A stretch of DNA of 64,000 nt from Candidatus Rokuibacteriota bacterium (GCA_016866775.1 VGLJ01000019.1:1-64000); one strand, 5' to 3'. Shown: positions 8,363-17,713, counted from the first letter of the stretch. Notes: a model not told the origin generated them from the sequence alone. A program made the numbers and translations.

Positions 8363-9110
8363 GAGCGGTCTGTCCCAGGTAGACCGCGCGCACCTCCGGA
8401 TCCGCGCCGATCTCCCGCGGCGTTCCGCTCGCGAAGACGGCGCCGCTCACCATCACGGTGATCCGCTGCGCGAACCGGAAGACGAGGTCCATGTCGTGAT
8501 CGATGATGAGCACCGCGATCTCCGGCGGCAGGCGGTCGATCGCGTCGAGGATGATGTGGCTCTCGGCGCTCGGCACGCCGGCCGCGGGCTCGTCGAGCAG
8601 CAGCACCTCCGGCGAGAGCGCGAGCGCGATGGCCAGCTCGACCAGGCGCTGACGGCCGTACGGCAGCTCGGAGACGCGACGGCCCGCGTCGGCGGTCAGC
8701 CGCAACGTGTCGAGCAGGTGCATCGACTCGTTCACCACGTCCGTCCGGCGGCCCGCGGGCCGGAACATGGACGGCGCCACGCCCATCCGCTCGGCGACCG
8801 CGATGTAAACGTTCTCCAGCACCGACAGGCCGCGGAACAGGCGATTGATCTGGAACGTGCGCGCGATCCCGAGCTTGACCCGCTCGGCCTGGCCGACCCC
8901 GGTGATGTCGCGGCCCTTCAGCAGCACCTGCCCGCGAGTGGGAGAGATCACGCCGGCGAGTAGATTGACGAGCGTGGTCTTCCCGGCGCCGTTCGGGCCG
9001 ATGAGCGCGTGGCGTGCGCCGGCGTCCAGCCGGAAGTCGACTTCGCGCGTCGCGAGGAGCGCGCCGAAGTTCCGGGTGAGCGCTCGCGTCTCGAGGAGGG
9101 GCGCGGTCAC
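8355..9110 (-). CDS. livG: Branched-chain amino-acid-type ABC transporter ATPase LivG
   Basis: 251 residues from GTG 9110, overlapping livM by four bases (GTGA). Walker A is GPNGAGKTT (residues 38-46), the signature region is LPYGRQRLVELAIAL, and Walker B is VLLLDEPAAGV. The LPYGRQR form of the signature is typical of LivG rather than LivF. Confidence 0.93.
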   Translation of the reverse strand: MTAPLLETRALTRNFGALLATREVDFRLDAGARHALIGPNGAGKTTLVNLLAGVISPTRGQVLLKGRDITGVGQAERVKLGIARTFQINRLFRGLSVLENVYIAVAERMGVAPSMFRPAGRRTDVVNESMHLLDTLRLTADAGRRVSELPYGRQRLVELAIALALSPEVLLLDEPAAGVPSAESHIILDAIDRLPPEIAVLIIDHDMDLVFRFAQRITVMVSGAVFASGTPREIGADPEVRAVYLGQTARG

Positions 9111-10153
9111 AGAGGGGGGTTGGGGGTCCTGTGTTGTGGGGCCCCCATGTTCAACGGTCGCGAGACCCGAAGCCGCCGCCACACCGTCTCGCCGAGGCCG
9201 AGGATGCCGTTGTGCGCGAACAGCGCGATGACCACGAGGAGGAGGCCGAGCCCGAGCTGCCACGCCGTCGGATAGATCTTCGACAGGAAGTGGGAGAGGA
9301 CCATGTAGGCGATCGCGCCGACGAACGCGCCGTACAGGCGGCCGCGGCCGCCGAGGGCGAGCATGATGAGCACGGTCGCCGCGCGGTCGAGGCCGAGGGT
9401 GCCCAGGTTGACGTAGGCGTTGGCCTGCGCCCAGATGCCGCCCGCGATGCCCGCGATGCCCGCCGAGAGCGTGTAGCACACCGCCAGCCGCCGCGGGACC
9501 GGTGCCCCCACCGCGGGCATGCGGAGGATGTTCTCGCGGATGCCCGTCAAGCTCTGGCCGAACGGCGAGTAGACCAGCGTGCGCACGAACACGAAGCAGA
9601 GGAAGAGCACGACGAGGACGTAGAGGTACTGCGTCGTCGGGTAGAGCGGGCTGAACTCGAAGCGGCCGAGCAACGGCGCGATCGGCAGGCTGTCGAGCCC
9701 GTCGAATCCGCCGGTCCACGTGTGCGCCAGGTTGCCCGCCTCCTCGAGGAGCGCCATCGTGCAGAGCGTGAGCATCAGGAGGGTCAGGCCGCGCGTGCGC
9801 AGCAGCACGAGGCCCGAGCCGAGCCCGACGGCCGCGCCGACGATCCCCGCGAGCGCGAGGCTCGTCAGCGGCTCGTTCCAGAGGCCGTGCTTCGCCAGCA
9901 TCCCCACCGTGTAGGCGCCGACGCCGAAGAACGCGGCGTGGCCGAGCGTCACGATGCCCGCGTAGCCGAGGACGAGATCGAGCGAGAGCGCGAAGAGGAT
10001 CGTGACCAGGACCTCGGTGCCGAACCCGAGGTGTTTCGGGAACGCGAAGAAGAACCCGAGCGCGACGATCCAGGGAAGCGGCTCCCACGCGCGCACGCGG
10101 TGCCGGCGCGCGAGCGCGGTGCGCGCTTGCGCGCCGCCGCGGTACTCGCTCAC
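9107..10153 (-). CDS. livM: Branched-chain amino-acid-type ABC transporter permease LivM
   Basis: 348 residues from GTG 10153, overlapping livH by four bases. It has the LivM hallmarks: multiple membrane helices, SLDLVLGYAGIVTLGHAAFF, and a C-terminal LALGGRGRLYGAFVGA loop. Together with LivH it forms the membrane channel. Confidence 0.93.
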   Translation of the reverse strand: MSEYRGGAQARTALARRHRVRAWEPLPWIVALGFFFAFPKHLGFGTEVLVTILFALSLDLVLGYAGIVTLGHAAFFGVGAYTVGMLAKHGLWNEPLTSLALAGIVGAAVGLGSGLVLLRTRGLTLLMLTLCTMALLEEAGNLAHTWTGGFDGLDSLPIAPLLGRFEFSPLYPTTQYLYVLVVLFLCFVFVRTLVYSPFGQSLTGIRENILRMPAVGAPVPRRLAVCYTLSAGIAGIAGGIWAQANAYVNLGTLGLDRAATVLIMLALGGRGRLYGAFVGAIAYMVLSHFLSKIYPTAWQLGLGLLLVVIALFAHNGILGLGETVWRRLRVSRPLNMGAPQHRTPNPPL

Positions 10154-10998
10154 GCGGCTTTGCCTCCGAACAGCCCCTGCGGCCGCCAGAGGAGCAGGAC
10201 GATCGTGACCGCGTAGATGAACATCGGCCCGCCCTGGGGCAGGTACTTCTTGAGCACGAAGTCCAGCACCCCGATCAGGAGCGCCGCGAAGAACACGCCG
10301 GTCACCCGTCCGAGCCCTCCGACCGCCACGACGATCAGGAAGTAGACCAGGTACTTGAGCGCGTACTGGGGATCGAGGCCGAGGAACTCGGCGCCGAGGC
10401 CGCCGCCGAGCGCGGCCATGCCGCTGCCGAGAGCGAACGTGATGGTGAACAGACGCGCGATGTTGATGCCGAGCGACTCGGCCATCCGCCGGTTGTCGAC
10501 GGCGGCGCGGATCTGGGCGCCGAGCCGCGTGCGCTCGAACCCGAGCCACAGCGCGACCACGATCGCGATGCCGGTCACGATCAGCACGAGGCTGTAGGTG
10601 CGGTATTGCACGAACCCGAGATCGATCTGCCCCTGCAGCGCCCGCGGCAGCGTGAGTGGCTGGTTCTCCGGCCCGAACCGAAGGGTGAGGGACGCGATCA
10701 TGATGAAGACGAGACCGATGGTGAACAGCACCTGGTCGAGCTCGGTGGCGCGGTAGAGGCGGGCGTAGAGCAGCCGCTCGAGCACGACGCTCGCCGCCGC
10801 CGTCGCGAGGAAGCCGAAGGCGAGCGCCGTGACGAACCCCAGGCCCCAGTGCTTCATGGCGAGCACGATCGCGTACCCGCCGAGCATGGCGAAGCCGCCA
10901 TGCGCGAGGTTCACGAACCCCATCAGGCCCATCGTGACCGAGAGCCCGACGGACACGATGAACAGGATCATGCCCGCGGCGATGCCGCCGAGGAGCAT
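10150..10998 (-). CDS. livH: Branched-chain amino-acid-type ABC transporter permease LivH
   Basis: 282 residues, hydrophobic throughout. The motif SVGLSVTMGLMGFVNLAHGG near residue 20 is the LivH N-terminal signature, and a VGGLGRVTGVFFAALLIG segment is near the C-terminus. I used the ATG at 10998. The frame is open a little further upstream (LILGVDVAS-) and could begin at a CTG, which would lengthen the first membrane helix. The gene begins 34 bp after the binding-protein stop. Confidence 0.92.
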   Translation of the reverse strand: MLLGGIAAGMILFIVSVGLSVTMGLMGFVNLAHGGFAMLGGYAIVLAMKHWGLGFVTALAFGFLATAAASVVLERLLYARLYRATELDQVLFTIGLVFIMIASLTLRFGPENQPLTLPRALQGQIDLGFVQYRTYSLVLIVTGIAIVVALWLGFERTRLGAQIRAAVDNRRMAESLGINIARLFTITFALGSGMAALGGGLGAEFLGLDPQYALKYLVYFLIVVAVGGLGRVTGVFFAALLIGVLDFVLKKYLPQGGPMFIYAVTIVLLLWRPQGLFGGKAA

Positions 10999-11032
10999 GC
11001 TCGCGACGTCGACGCCGAGGATCAGCGGCGGA

Positions 11033-12232
11033 TCACTTGGGCGCGCAGGGCCCGATCTTCTGCTCCTTGCAGGCGTCCTTGACGGCGTCGATCTTGCCGA
11101 TCACCTTCTGGAACACGCGGCCGTCCTTCATCACCGCTTCCGACAGGTACTCGTTCATCACGATGTCGCGCGTGACCGGGTCGATCGAGATCGGGCCGCG
11201 CGGGCTCGCGAACTTCCAGCCCTTCACCGCCTCGAGCGCCTTCTCGGCGTCGACCTTGCCCTTCAGCGCCTGGACGACGTGGACGATCAGCGCCATGCCG
11301 TCGTACCCGCCGACGGCCATGAAGTCGGGCACGGCCGCAGCACCGTATGCTTCCTTCCACGCCGCGACGAACCGCTTGTTCTCGGGATTGTCGAGATCGG
11401 CGTGGTAGTGGTGCATGGTCACGAGGCCCACCGCGGCCGGGCCCATCGCCTGCAGCTTCGTGTCCTGCGTGATGTCGCCGGGACCGATGAGCTTGATGCC
11501 CGCTTCCTTCATGCCGAGCGCCGCGTAGGTCTTCACCACGGCGGCCGCGTGGTCGCCGGCGGGCACGAACACGAAGAAGACCTCGGGCTTCTTGTCCTTG
11601 GCGCGCTGGAAGAACGGCGTGAAGTCGGGCACGGCGCCGGCGCCGCCCATCGGGATCTCGTCGATCACCTTGCCGCCCGCGGCCTCGAACGACCGCTTGA
11701 ACGCGGCCAGGCTGTCCTTGCCGGGCGGGAAGTCGGTGTAGCCGACCACCGCGGTCTTCGCCTTGAGGATCTTGGAGGTCGCCTCGCCCATGGCGTACCC
11801 CGCGTGCCACATGCTGAAGGACGTGCGGACGTAGTACGGCGACATGTTGGTGATGTGGGCGGTGCCCGCGTTCATGATGACGGCGAGCTTCTTGCCCGCG
11901 GTCACGATCGGCGCCGACGCGATCGCGTTCGGCGAGTAGATCCAGCCCGCGAGGATGTCGACGTTTTCCTGGGTGAGGAGCTCCTGCACGGCGATCTTGG
12001 CGTCGGCGCCGCCCGGGTTCTTCACGTCCCGCTTGATCAGCTTGATCGTGTAGGGCTTGACCTTGTCCGCGTTGAGCTTGAGATACAGCTCCATGCCGCG
12101 GTCCACGAGCTGCGCGAACTCGGCGCCGATGCCGGTGTAGGGCAGGTTGACGCCGACCTTCACCTCCTGCGCCTCGGCCCACGTGGCGAGCGAGGCCAGT
12201 ACCGCGAACAGCGCGACGATCCGCTTGATCAT
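11033..12232 (-). CDS. Branched-chain amino-acid-type ABC transporter binding protein
   Basis: 399 residues with a Sec signal peptide (MIKRIVALFAVLASLATWAE ending in AQA-like AEAQ). The mature part is a periplasmic type-1 binding protein: EVKVGVNLPYTGIGAEFAQL, then the GADAKIAVQELLTQ and VDILAGWIYSP region. A GAGGAGG ribosome-binding site precedes the ATG. It is the first gene of the liv operon and diverges from the Rieske oxygenase genes, which suggests that its ligand may be an aromatic substrate of that oxygenase. Confidence 0.92.
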   Translation of the reverse strand: MIKRIVALFAVLASLATWAEAQEVKVGVNLPYTGIGAEFAQLVDRGMELYLKLNADKVKPYTIKLIKRDVKNPGGADAKIAVQELLTQENVDILAGWIYSPNAIASAPIVTAGKKLAVIMNAGTAHITNMSPYYVRTSFSMWHAGYAMGEATSKILKAKTAVVGYTDFPPGKDSLAAFKRSFEAAGGKVIDEIPMGGAGAVPDFTPFFQRAKDKKPEVFFVFVPAGDHAAAVVKTYAALGMKEAGIKLIGPGDITQDTKLQAMGPAAVGLVTMHHYHADLDNPENKRFVAAWKEAYGAAAVPDFMAVGGYDGMALIVHVVQALKGKVDAEKALEAVKGWKFASPRGPISIDPVTRDIVMNEYLSEAVMKDGRVFQKVIGKIDAVKDACKEQKIGPCAPK

Positions 12233-12272
12233 CGAGTTCCTCCTCGGGGTGTGCCTCTGCTAACCTTCGCGC
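12233..12272. promoter_or_regulatory. 40-bp divergent region between liv operon and Rieske oxygenase
   Basis: Only 40 bases separate the two ATGs. The region holds the binding-protein ribosome-binding site (GAGGAGG on the minus strand). There is too little room for two full promoters, so the transcription starts probably overlap the opposing coding sequences and the two units are likely co-regulated. Confidence 0.5.
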
Positions 12273-13586
12273 ATGGAACGCGACATCGTCAGCCTGGTCG
12301 AGCCCGACCGCGTCCGGCGCGAAGTGTACACCGATCCTGCCCTCTTCGATCTCGAGATGCGGCGTATCCACGAGACCGTCTGGATCTACTGCGGCCACGA
12401 GACGCAGGTGCCCAGGCCGGGCGACTACTACGCCGTCCAGATCGGCCGCCAGCCGATGATCATGGTGCGCGACAAGGACGGCCGGATCCACGTCCTGTAC
12501 AACCGCTGCCCGCACCGCGGCAACATGATGTGCGGCGACCGCCGCGGCAACACCGGCGGGTTCTTCAACTGCTCGTACCACGGGTGGACGTTCCAGCACG
12601 ACGGCGGGCTGCGCTCGATCCCGATGATGGAATCAGGCTACGAGGGCACGCGTTTCGGCAGGGACAACCCGGATTGCAGCATGAAGAAGGCGCCCCGCGT
12701 GGAGCGCTATCGCGGCTTCGTGTTCGCCAGCCTCGCCGCCCGGGGGCCGTCGCTCCTCGAGTTCCTCGGCGAGTCGAAGATCGCGTTCGACGACATGTGC
12801 GACCGCGCGCCCGAGGGCGAGGTCGAGATCGTGCCGAACTGCTTCCGGGTCATCCAGCACTCGAACTGGAAGATCTTCCTCGAAAACCAGCTCGACGCCC
12901 TGCACCCGTCGGTGACGCACCAGTCCACGGGCCGCGCGGCGCACGAGGTGGAGCAGGAGATCGCCAGGAAGGCGAAGAAGGGCACGGCGCCGCTCTCCTA
13001 TCACATGCTGTCGGCGTTCGCGACGGTCACCGTCGACAAGTGGGACGCCTTCCAGACGCTCAACTATCCGCACGGCCACTGCATCCTCACGGGCTACATG
13101 GGCCTCAGGCCGCAGGATCCCGACACGCTCGCCTACGACAAGATCATGATCAAGACGTACGGCCAGAAGCGTTTCGAGGAGATCGTGGGCGTCAACATCC
13201 ACCACGTGCTCATCTACCCGGGCCTCTCGGTGCAGTCGGCCCTGCAGCAGCTGCGCGCCATCCGCCCGCTCGGCGTCGATCGCACGCTGACCGAGATCTG
13301 GCACTTCCGTCTGAAGGGCGCGCCCGAGCCGATCTATCGACGGTCGCTCGCCTACTACAACCTGGTGAACTCGCCCGCCACGCTGGTGAACGCCGACGAC
13401 CTCGAGAACTTCTGGAAGTGCCACCAGGGCCTCGCGTCCGACGGCGGCGACTGGGTCACCTTCGGCCGCCACCTCGGCCGCGACATCGAGAAAAACGGCG
13501 TGGTGGAGACCGGTCCGAACATGGGCACCTCCGAAGCGCCGATGCGTAACCAGATGAAGGCCTGGGTGCAGTACATGCAGGGCTGA
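12273..13586 (+). CDS. Rieske aromatic-ring-hydroxylating oxygenase, alpha subunit
   Basis: 437 residues. The Rieske [2Fe-2S] ligands are C79 and H81 in NRCPHRG and C100 and H103 in CSYHGW. The mononuclear iron site is supported by ENQLDALHPSVTH with H211 and H216, and an Asp later in the chain completes the facial triad in this family. The protein would hydroxylate an aromatic acid using electrons from a reductase not seen nearby. The small subunit gene starts two bases after its stop. Confidence 0.93.
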   Translation: MERDIVSLVEPDRVRREVYTDPALFDLEMRRIHETVWIYCGHETQVPRPGDYYAVQIGRQPMIMVRDKDGRIHVLYNRCPHRGNMMCGDRRGNTGGFFNCSYHGWTFQHDGGLRSIPMMESGYEGTRFGRDNPDCSMKKAPRVERYRGFVFASLAARGPSLLEFLGESKIAFDDMCDRAPEGEVEIVPNCFRVIQHSNWKIFLENQLDALHPSVTHQSTGRAAHEVEQEIARKAKKGTAPLSYHMLSAFATVTVDKWDAFQTLNYPHGHCILTGYMGLRPQDPDTLAYDKIMIKTYGQKRFEEIVGVNIHHVLIYPGLSVQSALQQLRAIRPLGVDRTLTEIWHFRLKGAPEPIYRRSLAYYNLVNSPATLVNADDLENFWKCHQGLASDGGDWVTFGRHLGRDIEKNGVVETGPNMGTSEAPMRNQMKAWVQYMQG

Positions 13587-13588
13587 CG

Positions 13589-14065
13589 ATGGACCTCCAG
13601 CACCAGGTCGAGCAGTTCCTCTACCGTCAAGCCGACCTCCTGGACCGGAAGCAGTGGCAGGACTGGATCGATCTGTTCACGCCGGACGGGATCTACTGGA
13701 TGCCGCCCGACGCGACCTACCAGACGTGGGACGGGCAGCCGGCGATCTTCGCCGAGGACAGAAACTTGATGACGGTGCGCATGAAGCGCGTGCTGCACCC
13801 CGACGCCTGGTCGCAGCGCCCGCTCTGGGAGACGAGTCACGTCGTCTCGAACGTCGTCATCGAGAAAAAGCACAAGAGCGGGGAGATCGAAGTGCGCTCG
13901 CGCTTCCACATGATGGAGCTGCGCCGGGACGACGTCCGTCACTTCGCCGGCGCCTACTCGCATCGGCTCGTGAAGGTGAAGAATCAGTTCGGGATCAAGC
14001 TGCAGCGCGTGGACATGACCAACGCGCAGGCCGCGTACGACTACGTCCTGCAGGTCTGGGTCTAG
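13589..14065 (+). CDS. Ring-hydroxylating oxygenase, beta subunit
   Basis: 158 residues with the SnoaL/NTF2-like fold typical of oxygenase small subunits: VEQFLYRQADLLDRKQWQDW, then LFTPDGIYWMPP near the N-terminus and VRSRFHMMELRRDDVRHFAG later. It is non-catalytic and stabilises the alpha subunits. It lies two bases downstream of the alpha gene. Confidence 0.92.
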   Translation: MDLQHQVEQFLYRQADLLDRKQWQDWIDLFTPDGIYWMPPDATYQTWDGQPAIFAEDRNLMTVRMKRVLHPDAWSQRPLWETSHVVSNVVIEKKHKSGEIEVRSRFHMMELRRDDVRHFAGAYSHRLVKVKNQFGIKLQRVDMTNAQAAYDYVLQVWV

Positions 14066-14106
14066 CCGCTCTCAAGATTCCGTCCGCCGCTGCCGATAGG
14101 ATCGCC

Positions 14107-14598
14107 GTGGACCCTGTGACCTGCTCGCGTTCCGAGCTGGTGGCCATGCTCTCTCGCGAGCACCGCTTCTCCTCGCTCCGTCTCGACGAGCTGAGCGGCG
14201 CTGAGCTCGACAAGCTGGCTCGCTTCGCGCGGGTCTGCCGCGCGAAGGCAGGCTCGGTGGTGTTCGAGGAGGGCGCGCGCGATCCCTACCTCTGCCTGAT
14301 CGTCGACGGGGAGATCGAGCTCCGCAAGGAAGATGGCAGCGGTGCGGCGCGGATGCTGACCACCCTCGGCCCTGGCAAGCTGCTGGGCGAGATGGCCCTG
14401 CTGGACGGCGAGCCACGCTCGGCGAGCGCCGTCGCGGTCAAGGGCGCGACGCTCGTCATCGTCACCCAGGCCGACTTCGATCGGCTGCTCGAGGAATTTC
14501 CGGGCTTCGGCATGAAGTTCCTGCGACGGCTCGCGCGCCTCGTCAGCGAGCGGTTGCGGGACACCGCCGGCCGCCTCGTCGACCATCTCCCCGCCTGA
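14107..14598 (+). CDS. Cyclic nucleotide-binding domain protein
   Basis: About 163 residues from GTG 14107 (GTG 14116 is also possible). It is a single CRP/FNR-type cNMP-binding beta-roll: VFEEGARDPYLCLIVDGEIE, then the phosphate-binding cassette LLGEMALLDGEPRSASAVA. It has no C-terminal helix-turn-helix, so it is not a transcription factor by itself. The chain ends with a helical FLRRLARLVSERLRD. It may be a sensor partner for another protein. Confidence 0.8.
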   Translation: MDPVTCSRSELVAMLSREHRFSSLRLDELSGAELDKLARFARVCRAKAGSVVFEEGARDPYLCLIVDGEIELRKEDGSGAARMLTTLGPGKLLGEMALLDGEPRSASAVAVKGATLVIVTQADFDRLLEEFPGFGMKFLRRLARLVSERLRDTAGRLVDHLPA

Positions 14599-14649
14599 CC
14601 GTCACCGCCTTTCGGACGTAAGATCGCGGCCACAGTGGAGGAGGTGGCC

Positions 14650-14895
14650 ATGCTGAAGGGGACGCGTATCCCGCCTGTCGACGAAGCGAAGCTCCCGGAC
14701 GACCTTCGCGCAACGCTCGAGGAGCAGCGCAAGCTTCGGGGCGCGCCGCTCCCTCCAGCAAGAGACGAAGCTCCTGCCCGCGGCGCTCAGGTCGCTGCGC
14801 TGTTCGCGCGTCCGATGATCATCGCGTGGGAGAACGCCTCCTCGCGCTTCAACCGGGCGTTCCGCATCCCCCCGCAAGGCTTCTGGCAGCGGTGA
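14650..14895 (+). CDS. Small hypothetical protein, possibly a truncated family member
   Basis: 81 residues from ATG 14650, six bases after GAGGAGG (14638-14644); a GTG at 14635 is in frame. The N-terminal half (IPPVDEAKLPDDLRATLEEQ) resembles the start of carboxymuconolactone-decarboxylase-like (AhpD fold) proteins. The remainder does not continue that fold and lacks a CxxC motif, so this may be a decayed or truncated copy. Its stop overlaps the next start (GTGA), suggesting coupled translation. Confidence 0.5.
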   Translation: MLKGTRIPPVDEAKLPDDLRATLEEQRKLRGAPLPPARDEAPARGAQVAALFARPMIIAWENASSRFNRAFRIPPQGFWQR

Positions 14896-15617
14896 CGGTC
14901 GGCTTCGGAGGATTTCGACCCGCCGCGTTCCAGTTCCTGCGAGATCTGAGGCGGAACAACGAGAAGGTCTGGTTCGAGGCGCACCGTGACGTGTACGAGC
15001 GCGAGGTGCGGGAGCCGATGCGCCGGCTCGTCGAGGCGCTCGACGCGAGGCTTGACTCCATCGCGCCCGAGATCGTCGGCGACCCCAAGCGCTCGATGTT
15101 CCGGATCCACCGCGACGTTCGCTTCTCCAGGGACAAGTCTCCGTATAAGACCAACGCCGCCGCCTGGCTCTATCACCGTGATGCCGGACGCAAAGTAGGC
15201 ACGGTGGGCGACGGCGGGGGAGCGGGATTCTACTTTCACATCGACCCGACGACCTGCTTCGTCGCCGGTGGTCTCTGGATGCCGGCCCGGCCCGCGCTCC
15301 TCCGTATCCGCGAGGCGATCGCCGGCCAGCCTATCGCGCTGACGCGGCTCACGAGCGCACCGGCATTCCGCCGGCGGTTCGACGCGCTGAGCGACGAGGC
15401 GAAGCTCCGCCGCGTTCCCCGAGAATTCCCCCCCGATCACCCCGCGGCCGAGTGGCTGAAGCTCCAGTCGTTCACGGCCGCGGCCTCGATCGAGCCGAGC
15501 GTGGTGACGAGCCCGCGTCTGGTCGATCGCCTGTGCCGGGACTTCGAGGTGCTCGTGCCGCTGGTGCGCTGGCTCAATCGCGCGCTCGGCTACCAGCCGG
15601 CGAAGGCGAGGCGGTGA
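14892..15617 (+). CDS. DUF2461 (TIGR02453) family protein
   Basis: 241 residues from GTG 14892. The signature FLRDLRRNNEKVWFEAHRDV and the following RDVRFSRDKSPYKTN and GGGLWMP-like segment (AGGLWMPARP) identify the DUF2461 family. The family is widespread and its biochemical role is unknown. It overlaps the preceding small gene by four bases. Confidence 0.88.
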   Translation: MTVGFGGFRPAAFQFLRDLRRNNEKVWFEAHRDVYEREVREPMRRLVEALDARLDSIAPEIVGDPKRSMFRIHRDVRFSRDKSPYKTNAAAWLYHRDAGRKVGTVGDGGGAGFYFHIDPTTCFVAGGLWMPARPALLRIREAIAGQPIALTRLTSAPAFRRRFDALSDEAKLRRVPREFPPDHPAAEWLKLQSFTAAASIEPSVVTSPRLVDRLCRDFEVLVPLVRWLNRALGYQPAKARR

Positions 15618-15661
15618 GAGGAGCCGATGACTTATAGTCCCGCCACGAGAGGAGGTCTCAC

Positions 15662-16279
15662 ATGAAGCGCCCATCTTTCGCCATCGCCCTGGTGCTCGTT
15701 CTCGCGTTCGGCGGTTGCGCGGCCGGCCCATATGCCACACCACCCGGGTGGATCTCGCTGGTCAACGGCCCTCTGGGCATCGACAACTGGGACCGCATCG
15801 GCGACGCCAACTGGCGCGCGGAGGACGGCGCCATCGTGGCCGACAAGGGCCGGGGCGGTTTCCTGGTCTCGCCGTCCACGTACAGGGACTTCGAGCTCGT
15901 CGCCGAGTTCTGGGCCGCGACCGACACGAACAGCGGCATCTTCATGCGGTGCGCGGACCGTGCGCGGATCGGCGCGGCGACATGCTACGAGGTCAACATC
16001 TGGGACATCCGGCCCGACCCGAAGTACGGCACGGGAGGGATCGTCGACCACGCCGCGGTGCCGGTGCCGCTCACGAACAAGGCGGGCGGCAAGTGGAACA
16101 CCTACGAGATCACCGCGAAGGGCTCGCAGCTCGTCGTGAAGCTCAACGGCGTGCAGACGGTGAACATCCAGGACACGAAGCACGCGGCCGGCGTGATCGC
16201 GCTGCAGTATGGCGCCGGCGTGCGGGGTGCCCCGGGCGGTCCGATCAAGTGGCGAAAGGTGAACATCCGCCCGCTGTGA
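15662..16279 (+). CDS. DUF1080 lipoprotein (3-keto-disaccharide hydrolase-like)
   Basis: 205 residues. The N-terminus is a lipoprotein signal with lipobox LAFGGC, so it is anchored in a membrane facing outwards. The DUF1080 (concanavalin-like) fold is shown by WISLVNGPLGIDNWDRIGDA, DFELVAEFWA, NSGIFMRC and a C-terminal IKWRKVNIRPL strand. Some members hydrolyse 3-keto glycosides. A GAGAGGAGG-like ribosome-binding site precedes the ATG. Confidence 0.88.
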   Translation: MKRPSFAIALVLVLAFGGCAAGPYATPPGWISLVNGPLGIDNWDRIGDANWRAEDGAIVADKGRGGFLVSPSTYRDFELVAEFWAATDTNSGIFMRCADRARIGAATCYEVNIWDIRPDPKYGTGGIVDHAAVPVPLTNKAGGKWNTYEITAKGSQLVVKLNGVQTVNIQDTKHAAGVIALQYGAGVRGAPGGPIKWRKVNIRPL

Positions 16280-16306
16280 CCGCGCAAGACGCCGGACGCG
16301 GCACCG

Positions 16307-17398
16307 GTGAGGATCGTCGCGCACGTCGACATGGACGCCTTCTACGCCGCCTGCGAGGCGCGGCGCGATCCCGCGCTCCGCGATCGGCCGCTCGTCGTCG
16401 GCGCCGATCCCAAGGAGGGCCACGGCCGGGGCGTCGTGACGGCCGCGAGCTACGCGGCCCGAAAGTACGGCATCCGTTCGGCCTTGCCGATCTCGCGCGC
16501 CTGGCGCCTGGCGGAAGCCGCGCGTCGGCGCGGCGAGCCCGAAACGATCTTCGTCCGTGACGACCACGCGCTCTACCGCGAAGTCTCGGCGCGGATCATG
16601 GCGATCATCGCCGCCGCCGGCGACGCGTTCCAGAAGACGAGCGTCGACGAAGCGTATCTCGAGCTCTCGTCGCTCGGCAGCTTCGACGCGGCGGTCGAGC
16701 GCGCACGCCAGGTCAAAGCGGAGATCGTGAGCCGGGAAGGGCTGACGGCCTCGGTCGGCATCGGGCCGAACAAGCTCGTCGCCAAGATCGCCTCCGATTT
16801 CCAGAAGCCCGACGGGCTCACGCTCGTGCGACCGGACGAGGTCCAGTCGTTTCTCGATCCGCTGCGGATCCGCGTCATTCCGGGGATCGGACCCAAGACC
16901 GAGCGCTTCCTCCACGAGCGTCACATCCGGACCGTCGCCGATCTCAGGACGGTGGAGAAGGCGCAGCTCGCGGAGTGGCTCGGTCGCTGGGGCGACGACC
17001 TGTTCGCCAGGGCGCGTGGTGTCTCGGAGAGCGCGGTGTCGAACGAGCGGCAGCGCAAGTCCGTCGGCGAGCAGGAAACGTTCGAGATCGACACCCTGGA
17101 CGCGACGTTCGTGCTCGAGCGCGCTCGCGCGCTGGCCCGCACGGTGTGGCGCCGGCTCGAGGGTCACGGCTTTCGTGGGTGTCGAACGATCACCGTGACC
17201 GTCCGCTTCGAGAATTTCCTCACCTTCGCGCGCTCGCGAACCGGTCGCGAACCGTGCGCGAGCGAGGAAACGTTGTGCTCGACCGCGATCGAGCTCCTCC
17301 TGCCGTTCCTCGACGAGCGCGAGAATCCGCGGCACCGCAAGCTCCGCCTCATCGGCGTCCGCGCGGAGAAGCTCGCCCGCCCGCCGAGCCCTCAGTAG
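16307..17398 (+). CDS. dinB: DNA polymerase IV (Y-family translesion polymerase)
   Basis: 363 residues from GTG 16307. The catalytic carboxylates are in AHVDMDAFYAAC and TSVDEAYLELS. The GVVTAASYAARKYGI and SVGIGPNKLVAKIASD segments and a C-terminal little-finger domain (TVTVRFENF) complete a standard DinB. It copies damaged DNA with low fidelity. A C-terminal beta-clamp peptide is not obvious. Confidence 0.94.
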   Translation: MRIVAHVDMDAFYAACEARRDPALRDRPLVVGADPKEGHGRGVVTAASYAARKYGIRSALPISRAWRLAEAARRRGEPETIFVRDDHALYREVSARIMAIIAAAGDAFQKTSVDEAYLELSSLGSFDAAVERARQVKAEIVSREGLTASVGIGPNKLVAKIASDFQKPDGLTLVRPDEVQSFLDPLRIRVIPGIGPKTERFLHERHIRTVADLRTVEKAQLAEWLGRWGDDLFARARGVSESAVSNERQRKSVGEQETFEIDTLDATFVLERARALARTVWRRLEGHGFRGCRTITVTVRFENFLTFARSRTGREPCASEETLCSTAIELLLPFLDERENPRHRKLRLIGVRAEKLARPPSPQ

Positions 17399-17602
17399 AG
17401 GATCGGGCCCGAGGGGACGTAGAGCTGGTCAGCGCGACCCGGGCATCGCTCGGCCCGGGCTCGTCGGGGCGACGGCGCTCCAGTGAGGCGCGTGTGCCCC
17501 CTCACGGCGGGCGGAGGCCGTCGTGCAACCGCGCGGAATCGCGGCGCTCCGGCTTCGGCGCCTCTGTTGCTCTCCTGTCGCCCGACATCGTTCGAAGGAG
17601 GC

Positions 17603-17713
17603 ATGGCGGTGGACGAGAACGAGCACCCGAAGGGCGCGCTGGCGTTCATGCTGATCTATCTCGTGCCGCTGTCGGCGCTGTGGCTGAACGCGTACCTGAG
17701 GCTCTGGCGGTGA
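17603..17713 (+). CDS. ba3-type cytochrome oxidase subunit IIa
   Basis: 36 residues, too short for most gene callers. ATG 17603 follows GAAGGAGG. The sequence EHPKGALAFMLIYLVPLSAL then WLNAYLRLWR is a single membrane helix with the features of subunit IIa of ba3-type oxidases, which replaces the first helix missing from subunit II. It precedes subunit II and I genes in the same order as in other ba3 operons. Confidence 0.8.
   Translation: MAVDENEHPKGALAFMLIYLVPLSALWLNAYLRLWR

Noticed and set aside
17399-17602. A possible gene between dinB and the oxidase subunit IIa gene
   Set aside because: Open frames here are short, Arg-rich and without ribosome-binding sites or recognisable motifs.
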